54,619 bases of DNA from SXRF01 sp039808985. Its GTDB lineage: Bacteria; Pseudomonadota; Alphaproteobacteria; Rickettsiales; SXRF01. The stretch lies in the NCBI GenBank assembly GCA_039808985.1, contig JBDHUC010000010.1:1-54619 (forward strand). Reading direction: 5' to 3'. Made by a program: the position numbers and the translations under genes. Every line of letters starts with the position of its first letter. The first letter of the stretch is position 1. Below, in pieces: positions 45,231 to 53,664 of the stretch. Under the pieces are notes generated by a model that was not told where the DNA came from, ran no database searches, and was given only the letters and a program-made list of their open reading frames with translations.

Positions 45231-46277
45231 ATGTTTCATAAATTTCTTGGTTTGACTTCAGTTGATATGGCTATTGACCTGGGCACGGCTAATACGCTGG
45301 TTTATGTGCGCGGACGCGGGATTGTTCTTAACGAGCCATCGGTTGTCGCCATGAAGGATAATCACGGGATTATGGTGCCATTCGCATTTGGGAACGAAGC
45401 CAAGCTCATGCTGGGGCGCACACCGGCTAAAATTGATGCAAAACGCCCGCTAAAAGACGGGGTTATCGCTGATTTTCTTTCAGCAGAGGAAATGATAAAG
45501 CATTTCATCCATCAGGTTCATAACAGCAACGGTTTTATCCGTCCCCGCCCCATGGTCATTATCTGCGTGCCTTCCGGCTCAACCCCGGTTGAACGCCGCG
45601 CCATTCAGGAAGCCGCTGAAAATGCCGGTGCTCGCGAGGTGTGGCTTATTGAAGAACCGATGGCAGCAGCTATAGGCGCCGGGCTGCCGGTTACTCTTCC
45701 CACAGGTTCGATGATCGTAGATATAGGTGGTGGAACGACCGAGGTAGCAGTGCTTTCACTCGGCGGCATTGTTTATGCCCGTTCCGTACGCGTTGGCGGC
45801 GATAAAATGGACGAAGCGATTATATCCTATATTCGCCGTTATGCGAATCTGCTAATCGGCGAAACCACCGCAGAACGCATCAAAAAAGAAATCGGTGCCG
45901 CCTGCGCCCCGGAAAATGGTGAGGGCAAGCTTATCGAAATAAAGGGACGCGATTTGCTGAATGGCGTACCAAAGGAAATTACATTATCGGAATACCAGAT
46001 TGCTGAAAGCCTTGTTGAGCCTGTGGGGCAGATCATAGAAGCGGTGAAGGTAGCGCTCGAATGCACCCCGCCTGAACTATCATCTGATATAGTGGATAAA
46101 GGAATTGTGCTGACTGGCGGCGGGGCGATGCTTCGGAACCTGGATCTGGTTCTTTCCAACGCAACCAGCCTTCCTGTATTTATCGCCGACCAGCCGCTTA
46201 ATTGCGTGGCGCTTGGATCCGGGCGGGTTCTGGAAAACCCGCAGGAACTAAAACATGTATTGTTCAAGCAGGAATAG
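45231..46277 (+). CDS. mreB: rod shape-determining actin homologue MreB
   Basis: A 348-residue MreB with the actin fold motifs: DMAIDLGTANTLVYVRGRG, IVDIGGGTTEVAVLSLGG, and LTGGGAMLRNLD. It forms membrane-bound filaments that guide elongation of the cell wall. In many bacteria mreC and mreD follow; here the next gene is a convergent hypothetical, 5 nt beyond the stop. Confidence 0.96.
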   Translation: MFHKFLGLTSVDMAIDLGTANTLVYVRGRGIVLNEPSVVAMKDNHGIMVPFAFGNEAKLMLGRTPAKIDAKRPLKDGVIADFLSAEEMIKHFIHQVHNSNGFIRPRPMVIICVPSGSTPVERRAIQEAAENAGAREVWLIEEPMAAAIGAGLPVTLPTGSMIVDIGGGTTEVAVLSLGGIVYARSVRVGGDKMDEAIISYIRRYANLLIGETTAERIKKEIGAACAPENGEGKLIEIKGRDLLNGVPKEITLSEYQIAESLVEPVGQIIEAVKVALECTPPELSSDIVDKGIVLTGGGAMLRNLDLVLSNATSLPVFIADQPLNCVALGSGRVLENPQELKHVLFKQE

Positions 46278-46282
46278 CTTAA

Positions 46283-47293
46283 TCACCTGGCTATTCCTGA
46301 ATTAATTCCAGGCGGAGCTTTAGACAGTGGGGCATTTGGAACTATAGCTTCCCCAGGCGAATCAAATTCTTTAGATTTTGGTTTAGATTTAGCTAATTCC
46401 TGCATTACTATTTTATTCAGTTTATTTTCGACTGAATTGATCGTTTCACCATCAATAAGAGCAGATAATGGCCTGCCCGACTCTTCCATTTTTTTACGTA
46501 TCAGATCACCCCAGTCTTTGGCGCTTACTTCACTCTCATTTCTTTTATTCCCACTACTACCAATGTCAGTCAGGACTTTATCAATCTTAACCCGGCTATT
46601 GGCACTTAGGCCTTTGCCTTCCAGATATTCATATATTGCCTTGGCTTCATTAAGCTTTTCAAGCTTAGCAGACTGCCCGGATACTATCGCTTTAAGTTTA
46701 TTATCCATTTCTTGAGCACTTAACGTTACCTTGGGATTGGTATTAAGAGCGGATAAATCCTTCCCGATATCCTCCAGATCCTTGCGGATCGTTTTTTCCA
46801 TATGCTCAGGGCTTATAGTTATAACACTATTACTTAAATCAGCAAAATTTTGGCGGACTATTTTCAGTTGCTGAATGACTGTGTGTTTCGTTAGCTCATC
46901 ATCCATCTGCTGTGCCGTTTTTTTGCCTTTCGGGTCCAGTGCATCAAGCTTCTGCCCCACATCAGCCAAATCCTCGCGGATGCGACCAGCCATATAAACC
47001 GGGCTTATATGGATATCCCCGGCTTTTAATTTATTAAACAGGCCTATGCTATCGGAAACCTGCAAATTAACTGTAGCCTTGTTTAGCTCCAGCTCCATTT
47101 TTGCATTACTGCTTTTGCCATCAGGCGCAAGGACAGAAAAACCTGTATTATTGTCTTTCAAAGTATTTTCGATCCAATTGGACATGGCTTTGGCTGTGCC
47201 AAATCCATTATGCTCGCCAGCTTTCAGTTGAGAAAAAAAGCGCCTTGCTTCTTCAATTTCATTAAAAATCACATTATTTGCGGAAGAATTCAT
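46283..47293 (-). CDS. unknown protein made of degenerate repeats of about 65 residues
   Basis: A 336-residue protein with no signal peptide or membrane helix and no recognised family. It contains at least three, probably four or five, degenerate copies of a helical unit. The clearest pair is ISPVYMAGRIREDLADVG and ISPEHMEKTIRKDLEDIG, each preceded by a helix ending near FNKLKAGD or FADLSNS and followed by KLDALD/DLSALN and then QQMDDEL/QEMDNKL. Divergent copies start near residue 10 and near residue 210, with a last half unit (DLIRKKMEESGRPLSALI). The C-terminus is Pro/Ala-rich. It is monocistronic and convergent with mreB. Cytoplasmic scaffold or secreted effector are both possible; nothing decides. 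Confidence 0.7.
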   Translation of the reverse strand: MNSSANNVIFNEIEEARRFFSQLKAGEHNGFGTAKAMSNWIENTLKDNNTGFSVLAPDGKSSNAKMELELNKATVNLQVSDSIGLFNKLKAGDIHISPVYMAGRIREDLADVGQKLDALDPKGKKTAQQMDDELTKHTVIQQLKIVRQNFADLSNSVITISPEHMEKTIRKDLEDIGKDLSALNTNPKVTLSAQEMDNKLKAIVSGQSAKLEKLNEAKAIYEYLEGKGLSANSRVKIDKVLTDIGSSGNKRNESEVSAKDWGDLIRKKMEESGRPLSALIDGETINSVENKLNKIVMQELAKSKPKSKEFDSPGEAIVPNAPLSKAPPGINSGIAR

Positions 47294-47380
47294 AACCTAA
47301 TCTTTTTATTGTTAAGCCTTAATAGGCAACAACTATAGCATTTTGCCTGTGCAAATTAAGTTACATTTTAATGACAAAAT

Positions 47381-47416
47381 AATAAAAAAGCTGTAACGAA
47401 ACTCCGTTACAGCTTG
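47381..47416 (-). terminator. intrinsic terminator of rpoZ
   Basis: The stem AAGCTGTAACG / CGTTACAGCTT has a 6-nt loop. Read on the minus strand it is followed by a run of six T, directly after the rpoZ stop. Confidence 0.85.
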
Positions 47417-47440
47417 AAAAATCTTAATAAAACTGACTAA

Positions 47441-47833
47441 TTAATCATCAGTTTCAATATTCTCTTCACCAAATGACATGCCTTCTTCGCTTTCAATGCT
47501 TGCCTGCGGCACATTTATATGGGAGGCAGCATCTTTAAAGGCCTCCTCAACATCAGCAGGTATTTCTTCGCCTTTAGTCAGCAATTTCTGGTCGGCTATG
47601 TCTGAGATAGGGCGCCGGAAGAAGCTCTGTATTAAATCTTCATTTATTGATTGTAATTCAATGGTTGAATCCGCGATTTCGCGCAATGCCACAACAGAAT
47701 CCTTGTCATTATCGCGGTCAACAGTAAGCGGATTTCCAGAAGTTATCTGCTTGGCACGCTGCGAAGCCAACAAAACCAGATCAAAACGGTTAGGGACTTG
47801 AATAATGCAATCTTCCACTGTTACACGTGCCAT
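47441..47833 (-). CDS. rpoZ: RNA polymerase omega subunit
   Basis: A 130-residue omega subunit: MARVTVEDCIIQVPNRFDLV and ASQRAKQITSG are conserved. It helps fold and hold the beta-prime subunit. The C-terminal 60 residues are acidic, an extension over E. coli omega (91 residues) as in other alphaproteobacteria. The frame is open to 47851; MARVTVED at 47833 is the start. No spoT/rel gene follows; instead a terminator does. Confidence 0.94.
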   Translation of the reverse strand: MARVTVEDCIIQVPNRFDLVLLASQRAKQITSGNPLTVDRDNDKDSVVALREIADSTIELQSINEDLIQSFFRRPISDIADQKLLTKGEEIPADVEEAFKDAASHINVPQASIESEEGMSFGEENIETDD

Positions 47834-47946
47834 ACGTTTTGCTCCTTGCAATTACTTTATTTTTTGAGAGAGTGGACTTTTAAAAGGAAAACCAGTAAAA
47901 AGCAAGTAATAACTTTGCAGGAAATTAAAGTTAATTACAGGATTTT

Positions 47947-48879
47947 ATGGCTGAAATACACAATATGTTGGAAAAAAACGACAAAAAACTACCAAAGCCT
48001 GACTGGATAAGGGTCAAGGCTCCGGTTTCGCGTGAGTTCCAATCAACACGTGACGTTATACATAAACTGAAGCTTAATACTGTATGCGAAGAAGCCGCCT
48101 GCCCCAATATAGGCGAATGCTGGAGCCAGAAACACGCAACCGTCATGATAATGGGCGATACCTGCACCCGCGCCTGCGCATTCTGCAACGTAAAAACTGG
48201 TGTTCCCGGAGCGCTTAACCCGCATGAGCCGGAAAACCTCGCTCAGGCTATCGCTGAGCTCAAGCTCAAGCATGTAGTGATAACTTCAGTTGACCGCGAT
48301 GATCTGGAAGATGGCGGGGCTGAGCATTTTGCCCAGTGTATCGCTGCCATACGCAAGCGCGCTTCCGACACAACAATCGAGGTTCTGACACCTGATTTTC
48401 TGCGCAAGGAACATGGGATCGAGATAGTTGCCAAGGCACACCCAGATGTTTACAACCATAACATAGAAACCGTACCCAGGCTTTACAAATCCATACGCCC
48501 CGGCGCGCGCTATTTCAATTCGCTGCACCTGCTGAAAAAAGTGAAGGAAATTGATCCGTCTATTTTCACCAAATCCGGCATAATGGTCGGGCTTGGCGAA
48601 ACCAAGGACGAAGTGCTGCAGGTTATGGACGATTTGCGCTCCGCCGATGTTGATTTCATGACCATCGGGCAGTACCTCCAACCAACTCCAGCGCACGCAC
48701 CAATCGACCGCTACGTCACCCCCGATGAATTTGAATATTACGCGCGTCAGGCCAAAGCCAAGGGATTCCTTATGGTTTCCTCATCCCCCCTCACCCGTTC
48801 CAGCTATCACGCCGGCGATGATTTCGCGGTGATGAAAGCCGCGCGGGATGCTATGTTGCTAGGAAAGACTAATGCTTAG
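47947..48879 (+). CDS. lipA: lipoyl synthase
   Basis: A 310-residue radical SAM enzyme with both cluster motifs: C47, C52, C58 (auxiliary cluster, TVCEEAACPNIGECW) and C73, C77, C80 (radical SAM cluster, DTCTRACAFC). It inserts two sulfurs into octanoyl groups on lipoyl domains. It is divergent from rpoZ. Its end overlaps the next gene's ATG by 8 nt. Confidence 0.96.
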   Translation: MAEIHNMLEKNDKKLPKPDWIRVKAPVSREFQSTRDVIHKLKLNTVCEEAACPNIGECWSQKHATVMIMGDTCTRACAFCNVKTGVPGALNPHEPENLAQAIAELKLKHVVITSVDRDDLEDGGAEHFAQCIAAIRKRASDTTIEVLTPDFLRKEHGIEIVAKAHPDVYNHNIETVPRLYKSIRPGARYFNSLHLLKKVKEIDPSIFTKSGIMVGLGETKDEVLQVMDDLRSADVDFMTIGQYLQPTPAHAPIDRYVTPDEFEYYARQAKAKGFLMVSSSPLTRSSYHAGDDFAVMKAARDAMLLGKTNA

Positions 48880-49294
48880 CCTTAAACAATATTATTATCT
48901 TGCAATCTGGCTACCTTTGGTTTTCCCGTTGCTTTTCATTTCAAAGCTTGAAGGTAGTACATTTATACATTGTTACTACATTCTCGGCGGTATCCCATAT
49001 TTATTTTTTATGGTTTTTATCTTTTTTAAATTTCATAGTAAAACCATTGAATTTATAGAAAAAGAAGCATGGTTGTTGCCATTGAAATTTATTCCATTTT
49101 GTGCGGCTTTGATTTTTTTAGGTAGTTTTATAATTGGAATAACACATCCGGACCATTTTGGTATGATGATGATTATGGCGGCTGGTTTCGCTGGTTTGCA
49201 GGGAATTATCGTCCTCATAGCTGGTTATTTTTATGTAACCATTACATTTGCCTTAGCTGAACTATTAAGAGACCTCAGAGTAATAAAAAAATAA
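48872..49294 (+). CDS. small four-helix membrane protein, unknown function
   Basis: A 140-residue protein with four hydrophobic helices (about 8-25, 32-52, 68-88, 97-125) and a basic C-terminus. The sequence is more AT-rich than lipA and ratA on either side. It overlaps lipA by 8 nt and ratA by 1 nt (TAATG), so it is translated within that operon. lipA and ratA are usually adjacent in alphaproteobacteria, so this gene looks inserted. No family is recognised. Confidence 0.65.
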   Translation: MLSLKQYYYLAIWLPLVFPLLFISKLEGSTFIHCYYILGGIPYLFFMVFIFFKFHSKTIEFIEKEAWLLPLKFIPFCAALIFLGSFIIGITHPDHFGMMMIMAAGFAGLQGIIVLIAGYFYVTITFALAELLRDLRVIKK

Positions 49295-49728
49295 TGCCCC
49301 GTCATACTGAACAACAGCTATCACCCTACTCACCGCAGCAATTATTTGATCTTGTGGCGGACATTGAAAAATACCCGCAGTTCCTGCCTTGGTGCCGCGC
49401 CGCACGAATATTAGAGCGCAAGGACAATGAATTCCTCGGTGAGCTGGTTATTTCCTTTGCCCATATAACCGAGAGCTACACCTCACGCGTTACCTTATCC
49501 GCGCCGCACAGCATAGACGTGATGATGGTAAAAGGCCCATTTGAATACCTGACCAACCAGTGGAAGTTCACACAAGTTGAAAACGGCACACGCATTGATT
49601 TAGCGCTGGATTTCAAGTTCCGCTCACGCATTCTGGAGAAGCTGATAGGCTCGCTTTTTGGCAAAGCCACCAGCAAAATGGCCGGAGCTTTCAAAAAACG
49701 GGCTGATGAGCTATATGGGAAAGGTTGA
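49294..49728 (+). CDS. COQ10/START-domain protein (RatA-like ubiquinone-binding)
   Basis: A 144-residue START-like protein with the family signature SPQQLFDLVADIEKYPQFLP followed by WCRAARI. Mitochondrial COQ10 homologues bind ubiquinone and help its use in respiration; the E. coli homologue RatA was described as a ribosome association toxin. A ubiquinone role is more likely here, in line with ubiE/ubiB in the same window. It ends the lipA operon. Confidence 0.88.
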   Translation: MPRHTEQQLSPYSPQQLFDLVADIEKYPQFLPWCRAARILERKDNEFLGELVISFAHITESYTSRVTLSAPHSIDVMMVKGPFEYLTNQWKFTQVENGTRIDLALDFKFRSRILEKLIGSLFGKATSKMAGAFKKRADELYGKG

Positions 49729-49825
49729 CAATTAGCGCGGTCTCTGGCAAATCTGCGAGCCTTAACGTCATTGCGTTGGGAATTGTAACAGCCCGCCTAC
49801 ACCTTTGGCTACGGCGCGGCGTTAT

Positions 49826-49857
49826 TTTCCTAAGCGCTAAAGCGCTAAGAAAAATAT
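49826..49857. terminator. imperfect hairpin after ratA
   Basis: TTTTCC...AGCGCT pairs with AGCGCT...GAAAA around a 2-nt loop, followed by AT-rich sequence. It could end the lipA-ratA transcript before the tRNA region. The rest of 49729-49825 shows nothing recognisable. Confidence 0.4.
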
Positions 49858-49859
49858 AC

Positions 49860-49887
49860 GGACAGGTGGCCGAGTGGTCTAAGGCGC
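49860..49887 (+). pseudogene. 5' fragment of tRNA-Ser
   Basis: These 28 nt are identical to the first 28 nt of the intact tRNA-Ser at 49971-49998 (acceptor 5' strand and D-arm). The sequence then departs into a short palindromic stretch (GTTCGC...GCGAAC, and a CTTAA...TTAAG palindrome). No anticodon arm, T-arm or 3' acceptor follows, so it cannot be a functional tRNA. Confidence 0.85.
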
Positions 49888-49970
49888 CCAGTTCGCAAAG
49901 CGAACGTTTCTTAAATAGGCGTGCGCTTATCTTAAGACCCCTCGGATGATAACATCCGTTGTAACATTGT

Positions 49971-50060
49971 GGACAGGTGGCCGAGTGGTCTAAGGCGCAC
50001 GCCTGGAAAGTGTGTATAGGGGTGACTCTATCGCGGGTTCGAATCCCGCCCTGTCCGCCA
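49971..50060 (+). tRNA. tRNA-Ser (GGA anticodon)
   Basis: The 7-bp acceptor GGACAGG/CCTGTCC closes a class II tRNA with D-arm, anticodon stem CACGC/GTGTG, loop CTGGAAA (anticodon GGA at 50005-50007, reading UCC/UCU), a long variable arm, T-arm GCGGG-TTCGAAT-CCCGC, discriminator G and an encoded CCA. The integrase gene 156 nt downstream suggests the tRNA 3' end is an attachment site. Confidence 0.97.
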
Positions 50061-50176
50061 GATATACTGTAATATACAGTCCAGCCCAATCCTTAAAAAC
50101 AACTGAAAAGCTTGAAAAACAAGGCAGTTGGTATATTTTCCTGTCCAAACGAATTTATTGCAAGCCAGATAGAAAC

Positions 50177-50209
50177 CGTATATATTCCCGTATATAATTT
50201 ATATACGGG
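50177..50209. promoter_or_regulatory. inverted repeat just upstream of the integrase start
   Basis: CCCGTATATA (50187-50196) and TATATACGGG (50200-50209) form a perfect 10-bp inverted repeat with a 3-nt centre; a third half-site CCGTATATA lies at 50177-50185. The site ends 7 nt before the integrase ATG. It could bind a regulator or the integrase itself. Confidence 0.5.
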
Positions 50210-50216
50210 TTCGCTT

Positions 50217-51446
50217 ATGGCACTAACCGAATTATCAATAAAGAAGCTAAAGCCTAAAGATAAAATTTATCTAATTTCTGATGGCGGTGGTCTTTCCCTT
50301 GCCATTTCACCATCCGGCGGCAAATTGTGGCGTTTACGTTATTATTATCAGGGCAAAGAACAAATTATGGCTTTGGGCAAGTACCCGCTTGTAACTTTAA
50401 CAGAAGCCAGAAAGAAACGTGATGAAGCAAAGCTATTGCTAGAATCTGGAAAGCACCCTGCCCGCGAAAAGAAAATCCAGAAGCTTAGAAACGCGGAAGC
50501 TGGTGAAAACACTTTTGAGAAAATTGCCCGCCGTTGGTTGGAGATGAAAAAGGATAATCTAAACCAGAAATATGCTACGCAATGTCTGGCGCGTATGGAA
50601 CAGCATGTTTTCCCTAAGATTGGTGATTTACCTATAACCGATATAACCATTCCGGAAGTGGTTACAGTGGTGGAAGCTATGGGAAAGCGCGGCACTATAG
50701 TAACTGCCAAGCGTATGAAGCAAATAATAGCGCAGGTTTTCCGCTATGCTGCCCAGCGTGGCTTATGCACCCATAACCCAGCGGCGGATTTAAGAGATAT
50801 TCTGCCGTCACCAGAAGAAAAGCACCACGCCTGTATAAAGCTTGATGAATTGCCAGTTTTGCTAGAAAAAATAGAAGGTCTCGGCAATAATTTTACCAAA
50901 TATTCTATCAAGTTGTTAATGCTAACATTTGTCCGCACCAGCGAGTTAATAGCTGCCAAATGGGAAGAAATAGACTGGCAAAAAGAAGAATGGCATATCC
51001 CCAAGGAACGCATGAAGATGAAACGTCCGCATACAGTGCCGCTTTCCAGTCAAACACTTGCTATCTTAAAAGAATTACAAGCTATGACAGGCAATAAGCC
51101 TTTTATATTCCATAGCCCAGCCAGCAAATCACAACATCTTAGCAACGGTACGGCCTTAATAGGACTCAGGCGCATGGGTTATAAAAATAAAATGACGGGT
51201 CACGGCTTCCGCACCCTTGCCAGCACCATATTAAATGAAAAAGGCTATCCACCTGATGCTATAGAACGTCAGTTAGCGCATGAAGATGAAGATAAAATCC
51301 GCGCCGCCTATAACCGCGCCGAATACCTGCTAGAACGCAAAAAAATGATGCAGGAATATGCGGATTGGCTGGACTCTGTGTTGAAAGATAGGGATAATAA
51401 GGTGGTGAAGCTGAAAGGCAACAATAATGCTAATGTTAATGCTTAA
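50217..51446 (+). CDS. tyrosine recombinase, P4-type integrase
   Basis: A 409-residue integrase: an N-terminal arm-binding domain (LSIKKLKPKDKIYLISDGGG), core-binding domain (about 95-190), and catalytic domain with R240 (FVRTSELIAAKW), H329 and R332 (GHGFRT), H355 (QLAHED) and the nucleophile Y370. Such enzymes insert islands at tRNA 3' ends, and it lies directly downstream of tRNA-Ser. The frame is open from 50112, but ATG at 50217 gives the standard N-terminus. All catalytic residues are intact, so it may be active. Confidence 0.92.
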   Translation: MALTELSIKKLKPKDKIYLISDGGGLSLAISPSGGKLWRLRYYYQGKEQIMALGKYPLVTLTEARKKRDEAKLLLESGKHPAREKKIQKLRNAEAGENTFEKIARRWLEMKKDNLNQKYATQCLARMEQHVFPKIGDLPITDITIPEVVTVVEAMGKRGTIVTAKRMKQIIAQVFRYAAQRGLCTHNPAADLRDILPSPEEKHHACIKLDELPVLLEKIEGLGNNFTKYSIKLLMLTFVRTSELIAAKWEEIDWQKEEWHIPKERMKMKRPHTVPLSSQTLAILKELQAMTGNKPFIFHSPASKSQHLSNGTALIGLRRMGYKNKMTGHGFRTLASTILNEKGYPPDAIERQLAHEDEDKIRAAYNRAEYLLERKKMMQEYADWLDSVLKDRDNKVVKLKGNNNANVNA

Positions 51447-51521
51447 CCAATTATATTTACAATCAGGATCATTTATATGTATGTTTAGCTCCTGTAATTG
51501 ACTAATATCTGTAATTGACTT

Positions 51522-53657
51522 ATGAACCGCCATCAACGCCGCTCGACTAAAACCCAGACTCAAGCTGATTCTAATGGCGAGCTTAATCACCTTATACAAC
51601 AAGGTGAGCAATACAGAAATACCGGGCGCTATAACGAAGCGGAGCAGGCGTTTCGCGCTATTCTTAAGACAAAGCCCGATTTTGCGGAAGCGCATTATAA
51701 TTTGGGCTATGTACTCGAAATAACCGGTAAATTAGAAGAAGCATCTGCAAGTTTTAAGCGGGCTATAGAGTTGAAGCCCAATTTCGCCGAAGCCCACAAC
51801 ATGCTGGGGAAAATTTTCTATCATGAGAATAAATTAAACGAGGCTGAGGCTTGCTATCAGGATGCTTTAACTATCAATCCCAATTACGCTACCGCACATA
51901 ATAATCTGGGTAGTGTTTTTGAAAGGCAGAAAAAGTTCGATTCAGCACGGGATCACTATTGGAAGGCGCTAACTATCAATCCCAATTACGCTCTTGCCTA
52001 TTATAACATAGGTAATATTCTAACCCTACAAGATAAAAACGCCGAGGCGAAAGCCTATATTGAGCGGGCTATATCGCTTAAGCCGGATTTAGCGGAGGCA
52101 TATAATATACTGGGCAATATCTTTGAGCAGCAGAATAAAAACGTAGAGGCGGTGGCTTGTTATCAGCGTGTAATAGCAATAAAACCAGATTGTGCCGAAG
52201 CCTATTACAATCAAGGCGTTACCTTAAAAACAATGAAGCGCTATAATGAAGCTCTGGCAAGCCTTGATAAGGCTATGGCGTTAAAACCGGATATGCCTTA
52301 CGCACTTGGCTCAGCCGTGCATTTAAAAATGTTTCTGTGCAAGTGGGATGGAATTGATAATGATTTTAAAAAATTATCCGCGCAGATAGATGTCGGTAAA
52401 ACGACGGCGATCCCATTCCATCTGGTAGCAATGCCGCTGGCTGCCGCCCAGCAAAAGAAATGCTCGGAGCTTTTTATAAAAGACAGACATCCGGCCAAAA
52501 CCACAGAGCTGTGGAACGGGGAAAAATATTCACATGAGCGCATCCGTATCGGTTATTTCTCGGCAGATTTCCATAATCATGCCACAGCCCATCTTATGAC
52601 CAAATTATTTGAACTGCATGACCGTTCGAAGTTTGAAATTATTGCATTTTCTTTTGGGCCAAAAACCAATGACCATATCCGGCAAAAGCTGGCACAATCT
52701 TTTGACCAGTTTTTAGAAGTATCTGATAAGTCAGATTATGAAATAGCGGTTTTGGCCCGGCAAATGGAAATAGATATAGCCGTTGACCTAAAGGGCTTCA
52801 CCGAAGATTCAAGGACAGGAATTTTCGCATGGCGCCCTGCGCCGGTGCAGGTGAATTACCTTGGCTATCCGGGGACGATGGGAGCCGATTATATTGATTA
52901 CATAATTGCCGACGCCACGCTTATTCCAGAAGAACATAAAAGCCATTACAGCGAAAAAATTGTTTATTTGCCGGGCAGCTACCAGGTGAATGATTCATCG
53001 CGCAAAATCTCGGAAAAAATATTTACCCGTCAGGAAGTTGGATTGCCGGAAGAAGGGTTCGTATTTTGCTGCTTCAACAATAACTTTAAAATCACCCCCG
53101 ATATTTTTGACATATGGATGCGGCTTTTAAGCAAGATAGATGGCAGTGTATTATGGCTGTTTGAAGGCAATATTACGGCAAAGAATAATCTCGTAGCCGA
53201 GGCTGAAAAAAGAGGTATTGCAGCAAATAGGCTCGTATTCGCGCCGCGTATGGATTTACCTGACCACTTGGCGCGGCATCGGCTTGCCGATCTGTTCCTC
53301 GATACATTTTATTGCAACGCGCACACCACTGCCAGCGACGCGCTCTGGGCGGGCCTGCCACTGCTTACCTGCATTGGGGATACCTTCGCCGGAAGGATTG
53401 CCGCCAGTTTGTTAAACGCGGCCAACCTGCCGGAATTAATAACAAACTCACATGAAGAATATGAAGCAGTTGCACTTGAACTTGCCACCAATCCGCAGAA
53501 ATTATCTGCCATTCGCCAGAAATTGACGCATAATAGTGATACTTGTCCGCTATTTGATACCGAACTTTTCAGTAGCTATATAGAAGCTGCCTACATAAAA
53601 ATGTGGGAACGCTCACAGGCGAGAGAAACGCCTGACCATATTTATATCCGGGATTAG
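51522..53657 (+). CDS. TPR plus O-GlcNAc transferase-like glycosyltransferase (SPINDLY/OGT type, GT41)
   Basis: A 711-residue protein. Residues about 25-265 are seven or so TPR repeats (for example YNLGYVLEITGKLEEASASF and YNILGNIFEQQNKNVEA). From about 335 a GT41 catalytic domain follows: IRIGYFSADFHNHATAHL, DIAVDLKGFTED, APVQVNYLGYPGTMGADY and NAHTTASDALWAGLP. By family knowledge it transfers GlcNAc or another sugar to protein Ser/Thr or to other acceptors; bacterial substrates are mostly unknown. Two TPR units share an identical DNA stretch (CTATCAATCCCAATTACGCT), suggesting recent repeat duplication. It lies between the integrase and mobile remnants, so it is likely island cargo. Confidence 0.9.
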   Translation: MNRHQRRSTKTQTQADSNGELNHLIQQGEQYRNTGRYNEAEQAFRAILKTKPDFAEAHYNLGYVLEITGKLEEASASFKRAIELKPNFAEAHNMLGKIFYHENKLNEAEACYQDALTINPNYATAHNNLGSVFERQKKFDSARDHYWKALTINPNYALAYYNIGNILTLQDKNAEAKAYIERAISLKPDLAEAYNILGNIFEQQNKNVEAVACYQRVIAIKPDCAEAYYNQGVTLKTMKRYNEALASLDKAMALKPDMPYALGSAVHLKMFLCKWDGIDNDFKKLSAQIDVGKTTAIPFHLVAMPLAAAQQKKCSELFIKDRHPAKTTELWNGEKYSHERIRIGYFSADFHNHATAHLMTKLFELHDRSKFEIIAFSFGPKTNDHIRQKLAQSFDQFLEVSDKSDYEIAVLARQMEIDIAVDLKGFTEDSRTGIFAWRPAPVQVNYLGYPGTMGADYIDYIIADATLIPEEHKSHYSEKIVYLPGSYQVNDSSRKISEKIFTRQEVGLPEEGFVFCCFNNNFKITPDIFDIWMRLLSKIDGSVLWLFEGNITAKNNLVAEAEKRGIAANRLVFAPRMDLPDHLARHRLADLFLDTFYCNAHTTASDALWAGLPLLTCIGDTFAGRIAASLLNAANLPELITNSHEEYEAVALELATNPQKLSAIRQKLTHNSDTCPLFDTELFSSYIEAAYIKMWERSQARETPDHIYIRD

Positions 53658-53664
53658 TGAGCCT

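Noticed and set aside
49691..50089. 132-residue frame on the - strand containing GGIRTRDRVT and ALDHSATCP
   Set aside because: It is antisense to tRNA-Ser and its fragment; this peptide pattern is a known mis-annotation of tRNA genes.
51860..52000. Repeated DNA in the TPR region of the OGT-like gene, considered as a CRISPR-like or mobile repeat
   Set aside because: The repeats are in frame and encode TPR units with variable spacing; this is protein repeat structure.
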